Source: Methanosarcina sp. (GTDB lineage: Archaea; Halobacteriota; Methanosarcinia; Methanosarcinales; Methanosarcinaceae). From it: a stretch of DNA of 64,000 bases. The first letter of the stretch is position 1. Every line of letters begins with the position of its first letter. The DNA lies in contig NZ_JAQUVZ010000007.1 in NCBI RefSeq assembly GCF_028693135.1, positions 62,001-126,000 of the forward strand, in the 5' to 3' direction. This document shows positions 1-9,047 of this stretch, in pieces. Under the pieces are notes generated by a model. It was not told the DNA's origin and searched no databases. It saw nothing but the letters and a program-made list of their open reading frames with translations. Made by a program: the position numbers and the translations under genes.

Positions 1-249
1 TCAGATTAAAAATTTCAAAATTAGTATAGGGTTCTATGTTTATCCATTTTGTCGGATCAACCTTTAAAACTCTATTTTAGTTATTCACTTAACAAATTAA
101 ATTCCAAACTGATAGAGTCTGTTCAATAGAGTCTGTTCAACATTGTTTAACATTATGTTTTGGATTCTACCAATGTCTGTTAATGTCCCCAGGCGATCCA
201 GCCAAGACCTGCCAAACGCCTACTAAAAGCCCCTACAGAACGAGACTAC

Positions 250-308
250 AAAAATCTGATTACAGATACTTCAAAAATCTGATTACAGATACTTCAAAAA
301 TCTGATTA
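250..308. repeat. 23-bp direct repeat, 2.5 copies
   Basis: Two full copies (250-272, 273-295) and a partial third (296-308) of a 23-bp unit beginning AAAAATCTGATT lie in a gene-free stretch. The first 840 bases hold no convincing gene on either strand. They are AT-rich spacer with this repeat and a second short duplication (AGAGTCTGTTCAA) near 115-140. Confidence 0.8.
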
Positions 309-840
309 TCGAGACTTCGAGCTTAAAGAAAACCCTGTCCCGGACTTCTAATCTGTCTTTTAGCTGTCAGCCATGTATATACTCTCCTGCCCTGTAAGCT
401 CAAAAGAAGAACAGGTAATAGATAAAGCTGCAAGATTGAATTAAATCCATTAGCAGATACTAAATCTGTATTGCGGTTAGTGGAATGGTTGATTGCCCCT
501 TATATGGGTTTTTTCAGTCTCTTCTATAGGCACAGTAACTCAGTAATCACGCCGAATGTGCTTGATTTTGTATTTCAAGTGCGTAAGTCCTACTTAAAAA
601 AAGAGCTATAGTAAGTTTGAAATTATAGTAAGCTTGAAATATTTTACTTCAAACTATTTTTTGCTTGAAAACAATTTTTTGTATAATTAATTTAATATAA
701 TTTCTTCTATTAGTATGTGCTGGAGTTGGGAAATAAAATTGGGGATACAGTAGATTCAGCGCCTTTGGGCTTCTTCTTGCATTACATGCTCTGAAGATTC
801 GTTATCAAGTTTAAAAATAAAAATTAAAGGGGTTTTATAA

Positions 841-981
841 ATGGAACATCTAAAAACATGTCCAAAATGCAATGCTAAACTTAAATTGAGTGCAGATGGT
901 GAGACTCAGTACTGTGTCATTTGTAAATACTGGACAAAACTAGGTACTGCAAGACTCGATTCAATAATGATTTACGCATGA
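841..981 (+). CDS. 46-aa zinc-ribbon protein
   Basis: The ATG at 841 opens a 46-codon frame ending in TGA. It is preceded by AAAGGGG about eight bases upstream, a good ribosome binding site. The product has two cysteine pairs, CPKC (about residues 8-11) and CVIC (25-28), spaced like a four-cysteine zinc ribbon, and a Lys-rich N-terminus. Such mini zinc ribbons are common in Methanosarcina and usually have no assigned function; nucleic-acid or protein binding is an inference. It stands alone, with repeat-rich spacer on both sides. The RBS and the paired cysteines are the reasons to believe it despite its length. Confidence 0.6.
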   Translation: MEHLKTCPKCNAKLKLSADGETQYCVICKYWTKLGTARLDSIMIYA

Positions 982-1163
982 GGAATCTGCAAGAAGAAGA
1001 GCGGGATTTTTTTTAATTTCCTGCCCTGCAAGCTCAAATGAAATAAAAGTGGTTTTCAGTCGAATACCCCTAGCTTGCTGCGGGGTGCGCCAGCGCAACT
1101 TTGATTTATGAACCACACTTTTCGTCCCTCTTTAATGGGTTTAAAATTAGCTCGATATCTAAT

Positions 1164-1233
1164 AACTTACTTATCTTAACTTACTTATCTTAACTTACTT
1201 ATCTTAACTTACTTATCTTAACTTACTTATCTT
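1164..1233. repeat. 14-bp tandem repeat, 5 copies
   Basis: Five perfect head-to-tail copies of AACTTACTTATCTT. No gene overlaps it. It lies between the small zinc-ribbon gene and a structured transposon-end relic. Confidence 0.95.
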
Positions 1234-1298
1234 ATTTTTCAATATCAATAGGTTTGAAACGAAAAAAAATTGTATTGAGTTATGCAATGATACAATTT

Positions 1299-1383
1299 AT
1301 CTCCCGAAGTGGGAAGACTCCTTCCTCGGACAATCCGGTAGAACCGGATCGGACAGGTGGGAGATGAGAGCGTCAACCTCTAA
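1299..1383 (+). mobile_element. Structured transposon-end relic (IS200/IS605-like)
   Basis: ATCTCCC at 1299 pairs with GGGAGAT at 1359, enclosing an inner hairpin ATCCGGT-AGA-ACCGGAT. The right part (CTTCCTCGGACA...GGACAGGTGGGAGA...AACCTCT) recurs in diverged form at 16858-16921 and partly at 19261-19313. That pattern fits repeated right-end/guide-RNA-like segments of an IS200/IS605 family. No transposase frame adjoins it. The family assignment is inferred from resemblance to the copies that end in GTAGTTCAC. Confidence 0.45.
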
Positions 1384-1479
1384 TCTTATCGTTTTTTAAT
1401 TCTGAAAATCTATTTCAACTTTGCGGATAATATAATATTAGATTTTGCTGTCACCACTAACCTACCGCTTTCTAAGGTT

Positions 1480-1755
1480 CCCTTCATAACTTATGCGAAA
1501 ACCAAGCGAAGGGAACTTAAGCATCAGGCAGTTGGATACCAGAGGCAAGAATCATCCTGAAGGGATCGGGATTAAGCCGTGGAAAGACGGTAGTCACAGA
1601 ACATCTCAAGTATATCACACTCATGTTTTCACCGTAGGGACAACGGGTAGAGCCTGTGGACTTGGAAAAAACGGCAACCACCAAGCATGAAGCAGGAAGC
1701 TCCGTCCTCAAAAACTTGAGCTATTAAGCGAAAGTTTTAGGGAGGGGTAGTTCAC
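1480..1755 (+). mobile_element. IS200/IS605 (tnpB-type) right-end relic
   Basis: The segment carries GAAGCAGGAAGC followed by a short stem and a terminal GGGGTAGTTCAC. This arrangement is typical of the right end, and the overlapping TnpB-associated RNA, of IS1341/IS605 elements. A clearly homologous copy lies at 44931-45154: both share the string GGTAGAGCCTGTGGACTTG and an upstream AACCAAGC-AAGG block. A 65-codon frame across 1493-1690 looks like a broken tnpB tail rather than a gene. No intact tnpA or tnpB is present. Confidence 0.6.
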
Positions 1756-2056
1756 ATTGTTTCGAGCAATATATAATCTGGTCTGGCACTCTCTTTTACG
1801 GGTCCAGACGTTTAATCCCTCTAATCCGGAAGGGTGCCGGGTTATCGAGGTTCTGTAGTTATGGAGGGGGTCTAATTTCATGGGGCTAAAACGGGTTTAC
1901 ATATCCGTTTCTTTACGGGTCAAAGATATTGCTGGAAAATTTCAGCCTGTTCATTAATCTCAGTTTTTGCTCCGATGTCTGGACATTAGCTCAGGCTAAC
2001 TGATAATTAGGTCCTGAAACAAACCTGAAACTATTAAATTAGGAGAATGTGAAAAT

Positions 2057-2734
2057 ATGGTAAGCAAAGAATACGACAAGGGAGACCTTCCTGAGAAAGC
2101 TGCAATCCTGCAAAGAGATGGAGAAACCTATGCAATTGCTCCACACATTCCTGGAGGGATCGTCTATCCAAAAACCCTCAGAAAGATAGCAGATATTGCA
2201 GACAAATATGGAGCTGCGGCTCTGAAACTTACCTCGGCACAGAGAATTGCGATTGTAGGGCTTAAGGAGGAAGATCTGGATGCAGCATGGGCTGAACTGA
2301 ATATGAAACCCGGGGCTGCCATCGGGCTCTGTGTCAGGAGTGTTAAAATCTGCCCCGGAACTACATTTTGCAAGAGGGGCAAGCAGGATGCCGTCGGGCT
2401 TGGCTTGAAACTTGATGAAAAATATCACGGTATGCAGCTTCCTTCTAAATTCAAAATGGCTGTTTCCGGCTGTCAGAACTCCTGTTCCGAACCGATAATA
2501 AAAGATCTGGGAATCATGGGCACGGCAAAAGGCTATACTTTGACTGTCGGAGGAAGCGCAGGTCCGAGTCCGAGGCTTGGGGATGTGGTGGCGAAGGACC
2601 TTTCCGAAGATCAGGTGCTGGACCTCGTTGAAAAGATAATTAATTTTTACAAAGGTTATGGGAAGCCGAAAAGGCTCGGAAAAGTACTGGATGAGATCGG
2701 GATTGAGAAATTCAAAGAAGAGGTAGGGCTGTAA
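2057..2734 (+). CDS. Small siroheme sulfite/nitrite reductase-like protein
   Basis: A 225-residue protein made of one nitrite/sulfite-reductase repeat. The siroheme/[4Fe-4S] cysteines are visible as C99-x5-C105 and C139-x3-C143 (SGCQNSC), the classic pattern. This matches the small dissimilatory-sulfite-reductase-like proteins widespread in methanogens; physiological substrate and electron donor are unknown for most. There is no flavin or F420 domain, so it is not the fused F420-dependent sulfite reductase. The start is fixed by AGGAG eight to ten bases upstream. It is monocistronic, with a decayed 15-bp repeat tract behind it and hdrED about 0.8 kb further on. Roles in sulfite detoxification or assimilation are plausible but not shown by the sequence. 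Confidence 0.85.
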   Translation: MVSKEYDKGDLPEKAAILQRDGETYAIAPHIPGGIVYPKTLRKIADIADKYGAAALKLTSAQRIAIVGLKEEDLDAAWAELNMKPGAAIGLCVRSVKICPGTTFCKRGKQDAVGLGLKLDEKYHGMQLPSKFKMAVSGCQNSCSEPIIKDLGIMGTAKGYTLTVGGSAGPSPRLGDVVAKDLSEDQVLDLVEKIINFYKGYGKPKRLGKVLDEIGIEKFKEEVGL

Positions 2735-2770
2735 GCAGATCTCTAATTGTGAGTTAATCTCAGTCGAGCT

Positions 2771-2890
2771 AGTTTCAAATGGACAAGTTTCAAATGGACA
2801 AGTTTCAAATGGACAAGTTTCAAATGGACAAGTTTCAAATGGGCAAGTTTCAAATGGGCAAGTTTCAGATGAACTTATTTCAAATAAACT
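2771..2890. repeat. 15-bp tandem repeat, about 8 copies
   Basis: The unit AGTTTCAAATGGACA is repeated head to tail. Four copies are identical, then two have GGGCA, then two are degraded. It lies just after the sulfite-reductase-like gene. The gradient of decay suggests slippage-driven growth from the left side. Confidence 0.95.
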
Positions 2891-3373
2891 GATCCAGATA
2901 TGCTAGTTTCAAACGGGTTAAGCTAAGGAAGAATGCTGGGTAGTTTTACTTCAGAGTAAAAAGTACTTTCAAACGTCTTATAACTATTTTAATCTAGATG
3001 TCCCTCTTTCCCCAGCTTTTTCCATACTATTATTTTTCGCTTTTTCGGAGTCAGTCTTATCTTTTTTTAGTTGTTTATCATTCTATATAGATAAGACGAT
3101 TCTCAATTCAAGACTGCGTTGGTTCTTATGAGGGTATACACACAAAACAACGAAGTGCCTCTTTTTTCAGCACCTTTTTCTTATTTCCTTAAACTCAGTT
3201 TTTTTTCATTTTCAGCTAGAATGAATTTTAGTTGGGTTCTTTATAATTCACATATTATAATTTTACCCTTATTTTCCCAGTTTCTCTTTTTTTTATCTGT
3301 TAGACCCCTTTAATGTTTCCCTATTTTCGCGCCTCTTGCGAGCTTTTCGATGTATTGTATGTTAAAGATAACG

Positions 3374-3385
3374 TTTAAATATAAT
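3374..3385 (+). promoter_or_regulatory. Probable TATA box of hdrED
   Basis: TTTAAATATAAT is the best archaeal TATA match upstream of hdrE and would start transcription near 3410, giving a leader of about 140 nt. The 2900-3540 region is otherwise T-rich spacer. A 64-codon frame at 3119-3313 lacks an RBS and is not called. Confidence 0.4.
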
Positions 3386-3550
3386 AGATACAAAGACTAA
3401 CAGACTATTCAAACCTTATACAGACAGTTGCTACGGTTCTTGCTCTGTCTTTACTGTTATTGATATCCTGTAACATCAATGATATTTATAAAGCAGTATC
3501 AGTTCTCAGTTTTTACCCATATATAGGAGGAATAAACTATTAGCATTGAG

Positions 3551-4333
3551 ATGGAATACTTCTCTGGGCTCTCGGATGCACTCAGACTTACGTTTGTCCA
3601 GATAATGATATTCAGCACAATAGCCATTGTGATTTTCTTATACGGCATGATCCTTAACTTCCAGAAATGGGGTGCTGGCGTCACAGGCTATGCCCTTGAG
3701 CCTCAGGCAGGAAGCAAGGGAAGCGCGATCAGATTTTTAAAGACCTGGTGGAAACAGGTAGTAGAAGAGTCTCACCATGGACACGGAAAACCGATTCTTG
3801 AGGTTCTGATTCTCGACATTATGTTCCAGAGGAGAATTCTCAAGAGAAGCCCATTGCGCTGGTTCATGCACTTCACGATTTTTGCAGGCTGGATGTCCCT
3901 TTTTGCTCTCTCGGGGCTCATGTTCGCGGTGGAAATGACTGAAAAGTTCGGAATCGAGCTTCCATTCACCCCCGCCGAGTTCAGAGACTTCCTCTCGCTC
4001 CCGAACTACATCTTCGGATACGTCCTGCTTCTTGGAGTCATTATTGCAGTGGTCAGAAGACTCGTTGTCTCGAATGCAAGGGAAGCTACCATCATGTATG
4101 ACTGGATTCTGCTCGGAGGAGTTTTCATAGTCACGATTTCCGGTTTCATTGCCGATGGTATCAGAACCGGATTTATCTGGAGCTTTGGGCTTGACCCCGC
4201 AACTGCACCCCCTGCAGCTCTCTTCCACTCCATAATTTCCCTGCTCTTCTGTATTGCATACATCCCGTACAGCAAGTACATACACGTAATCGCCACCCCT
4301 CTTGCAATCCTTGCAAATAAGGGAGGAGAATAA
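3551..4333 (+). CDS. hdrE: Heterodisulfide reductase subunit E (cytochrome b)
   Basis: A 260-residue integral membrane cytochrome b with about five transmembrane helices. It takes electrons from reduced methanophenazine and passes them to HdrD, which reduces the CoM-S-S-CoB heterodisulfide; this is the last energy-conserving step of Methanosarcina respiration. Histidines suited to b-heme ligation lie in or near helices (the MHFTIFAGW segment, and FHSIISLLF and YIHVIATP near the C-terminus). GGAGG at 3526 is 20 bases from this ATG, longer than usual, but the frame is closed by TAA a few codons upstream, so little extension is possible. hdrD follows after two bases, as in other Methanosarcina genomes. 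Confidence 0.97.
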   Translation: MEYFSGLSDALRLTFVQIMIFSTIAIVIFLYGMILNFQKWGAGVTGYALEPQAGSKGSAIRFLKTWWKQVVEESHHGHGKPILEVLILDIMFQRRILKRSPLRWFMHFTIFAGWMSLFALSGLMFAVEMTEKFGIELPFTPAEFRDFLSLPNYIFGYVLLLGVIIAVVRRLVVSNAREATIMYDWILLGGVFIVTISGFIADGIRTGFIWSFGLDPATAPPAALFHSIISLLFCIAYIPYSKYIHVIATPLAILANKGGE

Positions 4334-4335
4334 AA

Positions 4336-5595
4336 ATGGCAAAAAAAACTCCATCAATAGACACCAAGAACCTTACAGCAGTCCAGCTCATGGAGCTTGA
4401 CTCCTGCACCCGCTGCGGTGAATGTGTAAAATGGTGTCCAACTTACGCCGCTTCTGGCCAGAAGCCCGGGTTAGCTCCCAGGGACAAGATCCTGCGCTGG
4501 AAGCAGTACATGGACAAGTCCTACGGGCTTAAAGCAAAGCTTTTCGGCCCTAAGGAAATCCCCCAGTCCGAACTTGAAGAATTCAAGGATGATTTACACG
4601 GCTGTAGCACCTGCGGTATCTGTGCAACCGTCTGTGAATCCGGGATCAACACCGTTGAACTCTGGGAAGCTCTGAGGACAAACCTTGTTAAGAAAGGAAT
4701 TGGTCCCTTCGGAAAGCAGAGCATGTTCCCAAAACTTATTGGGCAGTACCACAATCCCTACCTGCTTGACCAGAAAGACAGGCTTGCCTGGGTGCCCCCA
4801 GACGTGAAGATCGCAGACAAGGCAAACATTGTCTACTTCACCGGCTGTACTGCCGGGTACAAGCAGCTCGCTCTGGCTTTTGCAACTTCCCGTGTGCTGA
4901 ACAAGCTGGGCATCGAGTTCACAATGCTCGGGGAAGAGGAATGGTGCTGCGGCTCCGCCCTTATCAGGACCGGACAGGTTCATGTCGATGATGTGGCCCG
5001 GAATCTTGCAAAGCACAATGTGGAAGCCATTAAGGCAAAGGGTGCCACAAAGGTTCTCTACGCCTGTGCAGGCTGCTTCCGTGCCTCCAAGGTTGACTGG
5101 CCGAGGCTTCTCGGAGAAGAGCTGCCCTTTGAGGTAGTCCACATCACCGAGTTCCTTGAAGACCTGATCAAGAAAGACAAGATTAAATGGGAAAAGACCA
5201 TCGACAAGACCGTTACATACCACGACCCCTGCCACCTTGGCCGCCACGTAGGAGTCTACGATGCTCCCAGGTTTGTGCTTGAACACATCCCGGGTGTTAA
5301 GTTTGTAGAAATGGACAGGGTCAGGGAATTCCAGCGCTGCTGTGGAGCCGGTGGTGGTGTGAAGGCCGGTCTTCCGGATCTCGCCCTCGGCGTTGCCGAA
5401 TCCCGTGTCAAGGATGCCCTCGATACCAATGCAGATATCCTCTCAAGTGCATGTCCTTTCTGTAAGAGGAACCTCATGGACGGCCGTGACTCCCTCAAAG
5501 CCGACATCGAGGTTGAGGATATAATTGTACTGGTTGCACAGGCACTCGGTCTTAGTGTAGAAGAACCCAAAAAGGCAGAACCCAAAAAGGCTTGA
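4336..5595 (+). CDS. hdrD: Heterodisulfide reductase subunit D (catalytic iron-sulfur subunit)
   Basis: A 419-residue catalytic subunit that reduces CoM-S-S-CoB at the inner membrane face with electrons from HdrE. The N-terminus carries two ferredoxin-type [4Fe-4S] motifs: [12 protein letters not shown] (residues 24-34) and [11 protein letters not shown] (about 90-100). Two CCG domains follow, with their CCG cores in EEWCCGSA (about 203) and QRCCGAGGG (about 335), each flanked by an upstream Cys and a downstream CxxC (CAGC, CPFC). These bind the non-cubane clusters at the active site. The C-terminus ends in a short Lys/Glu/Pro-rich repeat. It is co-transcribed with hdrE (2-bp gap, GGAGG RBS). 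Confidence 0.97.
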   Translation: MAKKTPSIDTKNLTAVQLMELDSCTRCGECVKWCPTYAASGQKPGLAPRDKILRWKQYMDKSYGLKAKLFGPKEIPQSELEEFKDDLHGCSTCGICATVCESGINTVELWEALRTNLVKKGIGPFGKQSMFPKLIGQYHNPYLLDQKDRLAWVPPDVKIADKANIVYFTGCTAGYKQLALAFATSRVLNKLGIEFTMLGEEEWCCGSALIRTGQVHVDDVARNLAKHNVEAIKAKGATKVLYACAGCFRASKVDWPRLLGEELPFEVVHITEFLEDLIKKDKIKWEKTIDKTVTYHDPCHLGRHVGVYDAPRFVLEHIPGVKFVEMDRVREFQRCCGAGGGVKAGLPDLALGVAESRVKDALDTNADILSSACPFCKRNLMDGRDSLKADIEVEDIIVLVAQALGLSVEEPKKAEPKKA

Positions 5596-5664
5596 AGGCT
5601 GGTTTTTTCCAGCTTTCTTTATTTCTATTTTTCTTGATCCTGTATCTTATTGTTTCATAGTAAA

Positions 5665-5674
5665 ACTTAAATAC
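5665..5674 (+). promoter_or_regulatory. TATA box of the DUF116 pair
   Basis: ACTTAAATAC lies about 27 bases upstream of the ATG at 5697 and no Shine-Dalgarno sequence precedes that ATG. This suggests a leaderless transcript for the first DUF116 gene. Confidence 0.4.
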
Positions 5675-5696
5675 CGATACCTACCTCCCCTTGAAT

Positions 5697-6332
5697 ATGC
5701 AGATCCCTTACGAATTTCTAGGAAGAGTATTCATATCCCTGATGCTTCTTGCTCTTGTAGGTACCGGGCTTGCCCTGCTTATAGGGGCTTATTCGTTTAA
5801 AAAGCACAGGATTATTTTTCCGGGGTTCGTATTATTCATGCTCTATCTTTTCTATTCTCCCTCCAAGTGGATATGTAAGGTCTTTCGAATCCGGGAAACC
5901 CTTGTTGACGATATTCTTATCGATGTCCGGAATGCTATGATGCTGGATGATTTCGTACATACGAAGGAGAAGCGCATCGTTCTTCTGCCGCAGTGTATGC
6001 GCCATCCTAATTGTAAGGCAAGATGTGACCCCGTTCACGGGTATGAATGCAAGCGCTGCGGGCTCTGTGATATTTCAACGATTTGTGAGGCCGGCGACAA
6101 GTACGGGTTTCAGATATTCGTGATTCCGGGGGGCAGTTTTGTCAAAAAGATCTTCAAGGAATACGGGCCCCGGGCCTGCCTAGGTGTTGCCTGCTACAAT
6201 GAGCTTGCAGAAGATATGCAGGAAGTATCTTTTGTTCCTGTGCAGGGGGTTCTTCTCCTTCGTGATGGCTGCTTCAATACCGAAGCTAACGTTGAAGAAA
6301 TTATTAGAAAAATGGAGATGTGCAATGTATAA
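5697..6332 (+). CDS. DUF116 family membrane-anchored protein, copy 1
   Basis: A DUF116 protein of about 211 residues. It starts with one or two hydrophobic helices (about 5-60), then a soluble part with the family signature: LPQCMRHPNCKARC, a cysteine-rich CKRCGLCDISTIC cluster, an IPGGSFVKKI segment and a late GVACYNEL/LRDGCFNT region. The conserved cysteines suggest a metal or Fe-S site, but the family's reaction is not established. The ATG at 5697 is preferred over TTG at 5691 because a TATA box sits about 27 bases upstream. It overlaps the next gene, also DUF116, by 8 bp. Position directly after hdrED and before a prenyl reductase makes a role near the membrane redox chain or lipid/quinone metabolism conceivable. 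Confidence 0.8.
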   Translation: MQIPYEFLGRVFISLMLLALVGTGLALLIGAYSFKKHRIIFPGFVLFMLYLFYSPSKWICKVFRIRETLVDDILIDVRNAMMLDDFVHTKEKRIVLLPQCMRHPNCKARCDPVHGYECKRCGLCDISTICEAGDKYGFQIFVIPGGSFVKKIFKEYGPRACLGVACYNELAEDMQEVSFVPVQGVLLLRDGCFNTEANVEEIIRKMEMCNV

Positions 6333-6945
6333 TCTTATAGGAAAAGTCCTGTTCTTTACAGTAATCTTTTCGGTTTTTATCGCGTCGACTGCTCTTCTGG
6401 TAAGTCGGATAAGCCTGAACAGATATGTCTGGCTGGCCGGCTTTTTTGCAAATGTGCTTGACTTTTTCTATATGCCACTCAGGCATCTCTTTGTTAAGTT
6501 TTCGGATTCCAGAATATTGGACAAATGGATGGCTTCCCTAAAAAACATGGCTCATAAATCAGCTTTTGTAAAAACCAGGAAACGGATCATTCTTGCTCCC
6601 CACTGCATGCGGGCCCTTGACTGTCCTGCCCATTCCACGAGGGAAGGCATCCAGTGCAAGTCCTGTGGAAAATGTGTGTTTGCTCAGCTAAAAAAAGATT
6701 CGGAAAAATACGGGTACAAGCTTTTTATCCTGACCGGGTCTTCTTTTGTCAAGCGCATCCTGCAGATGGAAAAAGCTGATGGAGTGCTCCTTATCGCCTG
6801 TGATTACGAGCTCAATAAGGTTATGCGTGCCATCAAAAGTAAAAAAATCGTGACCTACGGTGTTCCGATGGAAAGGGACGGTTGCTTCGGAACTGAAGTG
6901 GATTATCAAAAGGTTCTGGATGCTTTCGAAACTTTCAAATACTGA
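6325..6945 (+). CDS. DUF116 family membrane-anchored protein, copy 2
   Basis: A 206-residue paralogue of the preceding protein. It has an N-terminal hydrophobic stretch (about 5-50), then LAPHCMRALDCPAH, CKSCGKC, ILTGSSFVKRI, LIACDYELNK and ERDGCFGTEVD, matching copy 1 block by block. The ATG at 6325 lies inside the last codons of copy 1 (8-bp overlap), with GGAG just upstream, so the pair is translationally coupled. A longer frame opens at 6184 but would run through copy 1 and is rejected as a start. The duplicated pair may act as a heterodimer; function unknown. Confidence 0.8.
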   Translation: MYNLIGKVLFFTVIFSVFIASTALLVSRISLNRYVWLAGFFANVLDFFYMPLRHLFVKFSDSRILDKWMASLKNMAHKSAFVKTRKRIILAPHCMRALDCPAHSTREGIQCKSCGKCVFAQLKKDSEKYGYKLFILTGSSFVKRILQMEKADGVLLIACDYELNKVMRAIKSKKIVTYGVPMERDGCFGTEVDYQKVLDAFETFKY

Positions 6946-7073
6946 ACCTGATTTCCTTCTTCCGGGTAAAAAGCAACTTTTTTCCCTGCAAATCTATATT
7001 TTAAATACGTGCCTCTCCAAATTAATCTGTGATTTTGAATTTATTTCAGGATACTTTTGAAGGTGTTGCTTTC

Positions 7074-8198
7074 ATGTATGACTTAATCATCGTAGGTGGT
7101 GGCCCTTCCGGAGCCTCGGCCGGAAGAAGGGCGGGAAAGCTCGGTTTGAATACTCTGCTGCTTGAAAAAGAAGAATTTCCCAGATACAAGCCCTGCGGAG
7201 GAGGGCTTTCGGACCATGCTCTCTCTTATCTTGATTTTGAACTTCCCGAGGAGTTTATTGAGTGGGAAGTCACAGGTGCAAAAGTCTTTTTCAAAAGCCA
7301 GTTGATTGAGGCACATAAAGATTACCGTTTGTCAGTGATTGTCTCCCGGTATATGTTTGATAATCTCCTGCTTGAAAAGGCAAAGGAAACCGAAATTGAA
7401 GTTCATACAGGGGAAAAGGCTCTTTGTTGCAGGGAAATGCCCGAATGTGTCGAAGTCGAGACTAATAGGGGCACATACAGAGCAAAATTTGCAATCGTTG
7501 CCGAGGGGGCACAGGGGCTCGTCAAAACCTGTGTGAGGCCTGCGGATACTAAAGAGGAGTACGGGATCTGCATGGTCACTGAAGTTCCTGCCGATGAAAA
7601 AGAAATTGAAGAACGACTGGGAAAAACCATCGAACTGCATTTCGGGATTGCAGGCGGGGGGTACGGCTGGATTTTTCCTCACAGGACTTATTATTCAGTT
7701 GGAATCGGAGGGGTTGTTAAAGACCTTCCCCACCCAAAAGAAACAATGCTTGAGTTCCTGAAAGACAACGGTTTTACAGGCGAATACAAACTGCATGGGC
7801 ATAAGATCCCGTGGGGGGGGTTTAAGCGCAGAGTTGCAGGTTCAAGGGTCCTCTTGAGCGGGGATGCCGCAGGTTTTGTTGACTCCTTTTCTGGAGAAGG
7901 GCTGGCCTATGCCATCAGTTCCGGGCAATTTGCTGCAGAAGTAATTGCCGGAATTTGCATGTGCGGTGGAAAAATCAAAGACCTGAATAAATACGAGTCT
8001 CTCTGCCAGGCTGAGTTTGGGACTCACCTTAAGTATTCCCTTCTGTTTTCAAAGGTGATGCACCGTTTCCCGGACAGGACGTTTAAGATTTTCACTTCAA
8101 GTGAAAAAATGATTGATAAATATCTTGAAGTTGTGGATTTCAAGATCAATTATAAAGATTACCTGCGCTGGGCATTTTTGAATTTCAAGCTAAGGTAA
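7074..8198 (+). CDS. Geranylgeranyl reductase family flavoprotein
   Basis: A 374-residue FAD-dependent prenyl reductase. The N-terminus has the Rossmann motif VGGGPSGASAGR (residues 7-18). KPCGGGLSDHAL follows near residue 45, a substrate/flavin segment of geranylgeranyl reductases, and LLSGDAAGFVDSFSGEG (about 260-276) is the second FAD-binding motif. The family saturates isoprenoid double bonds in archaeal lipids, quinones and chlorophyll side chains. The frame is open from 7029, but the ATG at 7074 puts the flavin motif at its usual distance from the N-terminus. It follows hdrED and the DUF116 pair on the same strand. Methanophenazine carries a partly saturated C25 chain, so it is a candidate substrate (inference); archaeol precursors are the alternative. 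Confidence 0.85.
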   Translation: MYDLIIVGGGPSGASAGRRAGKLGLNTLLLEKEEFPRYKPCGGGLSDHALSYLDFELPEEFIEWEVTGAKVFFKSQLIEAHKDYRLSVIVSRYMFDNLLLEKAKETEIEVHTGEKALCCREMPECVEVETNRGTYRAKFAIVAEGAQGLVKTCVRPADTKEEYGICMVTEVPADEKEIEERLGKTIELHFGIAGGGYGWIFPHRTYYSVGIGGVVKDLPHPKETMLEFLKDNGFTGEYKLHGHKIPWGGFKRRVAGSRVLLSGDAAGFVDSFSGEGLAYAISSGQFAAEVIAGICMCGGKIKDLNKYESLCQAEFGTHLKYSLLFSKVMHRFPDRTFKIFTSSEKMIDKYLEVVDFKINYKDYLRWAFLNFKLR

Positions 8199-8290
8199 TG
8201 AAATGTCTCTTTGCTCAGGATGGAACGTTTTCCCGGGTAAATACCTAAAAAAAACCAGAGAAAAGGAATAAAGAACAGATTAGAGTAATT

Positions 8291-8662
8291 GTATGCGAGT
8301 GAGGCATGTAAGCTCCCTTCTGTTCATGCAAAAATTCCTGCCACTTCATCAGTGGAAGAAATAGTCCCTGAGGACTCTTGCATCGACGGCATTCGGCTAA
8401 GCGTTACCAAAACCAATCGGGCGATTCCAGACTGCTCGTTATTCCCGATTTCCAACTTGCACCCACGAGGATTCGCCGTTTCATCCACTCTCCCTGCGAC
8501 CTCAGCTTATGGCATCATCGCATTTGCAGGGGATGGTTATCGTTTCTGTGCCAGGGCCCGGGCTCTCGCCCGACATCCTTTACAGATGTTCGTGTGTCTG
8601 GAGCGGTGGGGAGACTTTCCTCAGACCAGAAGGTCCGGCAGCCGTCCAGCCTCTCTCGCATG
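8291..8662 (-). ncRNA. rnpB: RNase P RNA (archaeal)
   Basis: Read on the minus strand, the 5' and 3' ends pair as helix P1: GCGAGAGAGGC (8659-8649) with GCCTCACTCGC (8305-8295). GAGGAAAGTC, the universal CR-I core, lies at 8622-8613, and ACAGAAACG, a conserved core segment, at 8549-8541. A 3' core segment GAACAGAAGGGAGC precedes the closing P1 strand. The length of about 370 nt is normal for euryarchaea. A TATA element (AAAATATATA, 8690-8681) sits about 25 bases before the 5' end. The RNA is the catalytic subunit of RNase P, maturing tRNA 5' ends. Open frames across this region on the plus strand are spurious. Exact ends are uncertain by a few bases. Confidence 0.92.
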
Positions 8663-8680
8663 TTACTGATTAACTTGCTC

Positions 8681-8690
8681 TATATATTTT
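8681..8690 (-). promoter_or_regulatory. TATA box of the RNase P RNA gene
   Basis: AAAATATATA on the minus strand, centred about 26 bases from the inferred RNA 5' end. Confidence 0.6.
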
Positions 8691-9047
8691 TTGATCGTAT
8701 ATATATTTATGGGATAATATTTCTGCAAAAGGAGATTGGCTAAAGAAGGAGCTTGAATCAAATTGTTTTCAGCTACCACTTGCTGATTTTTCGGGCTGAT
8801 TTTAACTCTTTCCCTGTCCGGATAAACAGGTGCATTCCTTACGTGTAATCTATATAACTTTTGTGTGTTAGGGAAATGCCCAAATATTAATATATATGTA
8901 TTGTAATCGATAAAATAAAATGGATTTTCCATTTCATAAATCTCTTAGTAATATTCTCTTAAGATTAAAAAAATTCGTTAGCTTAATATGTGACTATAAC
9001 TATCATTTTTGTGTTTAGTTTCCAGTCTTATTTTTTAGAGGTAAAAC

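Noticed and set aside
1164-1233. Repeat array considered as a CRISPR
   Set aside because: Units are contiguous 14-mers with no unique spacers; the same holds for arrays at 2771, 24202, 38922 and 52208.
3119-3313. 64-codon ORF upstream of hdrE
   Set aside because: Phe/Ser/Leu-rich translation of T-rich leader DNA, no RBS.
8289-8743. Two overlapping plus-strand ORFs of 121-126 codons
   Set aside because: They lie across the RNase P RNA on the other strand; P1 pairing, GAGGAAAGTC and ACAGAAACG identify the RNA, and the frames have no family or RBS.
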